DNA of 7,646 bases from JBGQDM01 sp041495845 (lineage in GTDB: Bacteria; Acidobacteriota; Terriglobia; Terriglobales; Acidobacteriaceae). Both the position numbers and the translations under genes were made by a program. Positions 6,672 to 7,646 of the stretch are shown here, piece by piece. The stretch is from NCBI GenBank assembly GCA_041495845.1, contig JBGQDM010000128.1, positions 1 through 7,646 on the forward strand, written 5' to 3'. Below the pieces are notes generated by a model, which had not been told where the DNA came from, ran no database searches, and saw only the letters and a list, made by a program, of their open reading frames with translations. Each line of letters opens with the position of its first letter. Position 1 is the stretch's first letter.

Positions 6672-7421
6672 TCAATACTTCACAATCGCCGCAAACGACT
6701 TGGGATCCAGGCTCGCACCTCCCACCAGAGCCCCGTCAATCTCTTCTTCCGACATCAGCGAAGTCGCATTCTCCGGTTTGACCGAACCGCCGTAGAGGAT
6801 TCGGAGCTGCGCGGCAAACTCGGCGCCAAAAGCCTTACCTGCCTCCGTGCGGATGATATCGTGCGCTTCCGCGGCCATGGCGGGTGTTGCCGTCTTGCCG
6901 GTGCCAATGGCCCACACCGGTTCATAAGCCACCACCAGCTTTCGTGCCTTCTTGCCGGAGATGGCGTGGAACGCGCGCAGACACTGGCGGCGCAACACGT
7001 CGTCGGTGAGTCCGGCTTCGCGCTCCTCGAGTACTTCGCCCACACAGACAATCGGCGCCAAGCCTGCCTCCAGCGCGGTTTTCAGCCGCCGGTTGACCGT
7101 GTCATCCGTTTCCGCGAAATATTGCCGCCGCTCGGAGTGGCCGATGATGCTGTGGGTACAACCGAGCGCCAGCAGCATCCCGGCAGAAATCTCGCCCGTG
7201 AACGCGCCTTCTTTCTCCCAATGCACGTTCTGCGCGCCCACGGTCACATGGCTGCCCGCCGTCGCCGCCAGCGCGCTCTGCAGGCATACAAAGGGAACGC
7301 ACAGCAGAATCTCATCGCGGGTGTGATCGCTCACTAGGGGCAGAAAATCACGCACAAACGCTGCCGTTTCTTCCGGCGTCTTGAACATCTTCCAGTTGGC
7401 GGCGATCACTTTCTTCCTCAT
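6672..7421 (-). CDS. tpiA: Triosephosphate isomerase
   Basis: The 249-residue product is a full-length TIM-barrel enzyme that interconverts dihydroxyacetone phosphate and glyceraldehyde 3-phosphate in glycolysis and gluconeogenesis. All catalytic elements are present: N9 and K11 in AANWKM, H95 in IIGHSERR, and E167 in AYEPVWAIGTG, followed by the flexible phosphate-gripping loop to about residue 180. The phosphate-binding ILYGGSVKPEN (208-218) and ALVGGASL (231-238) segments are also present. The ATG at 7421 begins the standard MRKKVIAANWK N-terminus and has AAGG 7 nt upstream, inside the end of the preceding gene. It overlaps the upstream macro-domain gene by 4 bp (ATGA), which indicates translational coupling. 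It is in the same neighbourhood as secG and tRNA-Leu but separated from them by the flavin reductase gene. Confidence 0.98.
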   Translation of the reverse strand: MRKKVIAANWKMFKTPEETAAFVRDFLPLVSDHTRDEILLCVPFVCLQSALAATAGSHVTVGAQNVHWEKEGAFTGEISAGMLLALGCTHSIIGHSERRQYFAETDDTVNRRLKTALEAGLAPIVCVGEVLEEREAGLTDDVLRRQCLRAFHAISGKKARKLVVAYEPVWAIGTGKTATPAMAAEAHDIIRTEAGKAFGAEFAAQLRILYGGSVKPENATSLMSEEEIDGALVGGASLDPKSFAAIVKY

Positions 7422-7646
7422 GCCACGCCTTTCTCGATCTTGCCGGGAGCGATTCTGCCGGCGCGCTGCAGTTCTTCAACTGCTGCAGTGTACGCCTCCA
7501 CCCCGGCGGTATCGAACAGCACAAAGCGTACGTGTTCGACCAGGCTCGCGTTCGCCAGCGCCTCGGCAATCGTCAGCCAGGCGATGCGCGCAGCTTCCAG
7601 CATGGGGTAGCCATAGGCTCCGGTGGCGATGGCGGGAAATGCCAGC
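7418..7646 (-). CDS. Macro domain protein (ADP-ribose binding/hydrolase type), C-terminal part only
   Basis: Only the last 75 complete codons are in the window; the gene enters from the right edge. The first visible residues, LAFPAIATGAYGYPMLEAAR, form the signature loop of macro domains (FPAIxTGxYGYP), which contacts the ADP-ribose phosphates. The remaining helix-strand-helix (IAEALANA, HVRFVLFDTAGVEAYTAAVEEL) is the usual end of the fold, followed by a short charged tail ending GKIEKGVA. Relatives bind or hydrolyse ADP-ribose derivatives such as O-acetyl-ADP-ribose or ADP-ribosylated proteins. The catalytic N-terminal Asn/Asp region is not visible, so activity cannot be judged. Its TGA stop overlaps the tpiA start, suggesting one operon. 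An internal ATG at 7603 is not the true start, because the motif continues upstream of it. Confidence 0.9.
   Translation of the reverse strand, partial: LAFPAIATGAYGYPMLEAARIAWLTIAEALANASLVEHVRFVLFDTAGVEAYTAAVEELQRAGRIAPGKIEKGVA

Noticed and set aside
6481..6675. 64-codon minus-strand frame starting at the tpiA stop (ATGA) and ending in the flavin reductase gene
   Set aside because: The overlap with tpiA looks like coupling, but the product has no recognisable features and most of it is in another frame of the flavin reductase start or the non-coding spacer.
6546..7337. 263-codon plus-strand frame antisense to tpiA
   Set aside because: Shadow of the tpiA frame, with an Arg/His-rich product and no domain.
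1..7646. CRISPR arrays, insertion sequences, prophage genes, attachment sites at the tRNA
   Set aside because: No regularly spaced repeats, transposase or integrase motifs were seen. The sequence next to the tRNA-Leu 3' end shows no duplicate of the tRNA end within the window.

Overview
The window looks like ordinary chromosome from a GC-rich, free-living bacterium. The protein flavours suggest an acidobacterium (Terriglobia-like): the N-terminal style of the formate dehydrogenase, the LVxS-type aminotransferase and a DUF3224 protein. This taxonomic guess rests on remembered family resemblance, not on a search. I see no phage, transposon, CRISPR array or other mobile DNA.

Layout from left to right. 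(1) Positions 1-2757, minus strand: most of a large molybdo/tungsto-formate dehydrogenase catalytic subunit that runs off the left edge. Its reading frame is open over the whole stretch except for one TGA at 2197-2199, which lies exactly where selenocysteine sits in E. coli FdnG/FdhF. The TGA is followed at the canonical distance by a bacterial SECIS hairpin with a GGUCU apical loop. It should be read as one selenoprotein gene, not two ORFs or a pseudogene. (2) Positions 2822-3391, minus strand: a DUF3224 protein with an N-terminal export signal. (3) A 129-bp divergent spacer. (4) Positions 3521-4684, plus strand: a fold-type I PLP aminotransferase. (5) Convergent to it with a 7-bp gap, and reading leftward from the right edge: a macro-domain protein (partial), tpiA (4-bp overlap), a flavin reductase-like protein, tRNA-Leu(GAG), secG and a glyoxalase II-like metallo-beta-lactamase-fold hydrolase.

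How the parts relate. The right half is a housekeeping block. The tpiA / secG / tRNA-Leu association is a recurrent bacterial neighbourhood, and in E. coli secG is also next to a tRNA-Leu(GAG) gene (leuU). Here a flavin reductase gene sits between tpiA and the tRNA. The left half implies formate oxidation (or CO2 reduction) and therefore a selenocysteine insertion system (selA, selB, selC, selD) and molybdopterin biosynthesis elsewhere in the genome. The electron-transfer subunits of the dehydrogenase are expected just beyond the left edge.

The most notable signal is the selenocysteine codon with its SECIS element. Secondary points are the lack of a twin-arginine signal on the dehydrogenase, the valine replacing the usual substrate-carboxylate arginine in the aminotransferase, and the exported form of DUF3224. 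I found no convincing evidence of a wholly new system.
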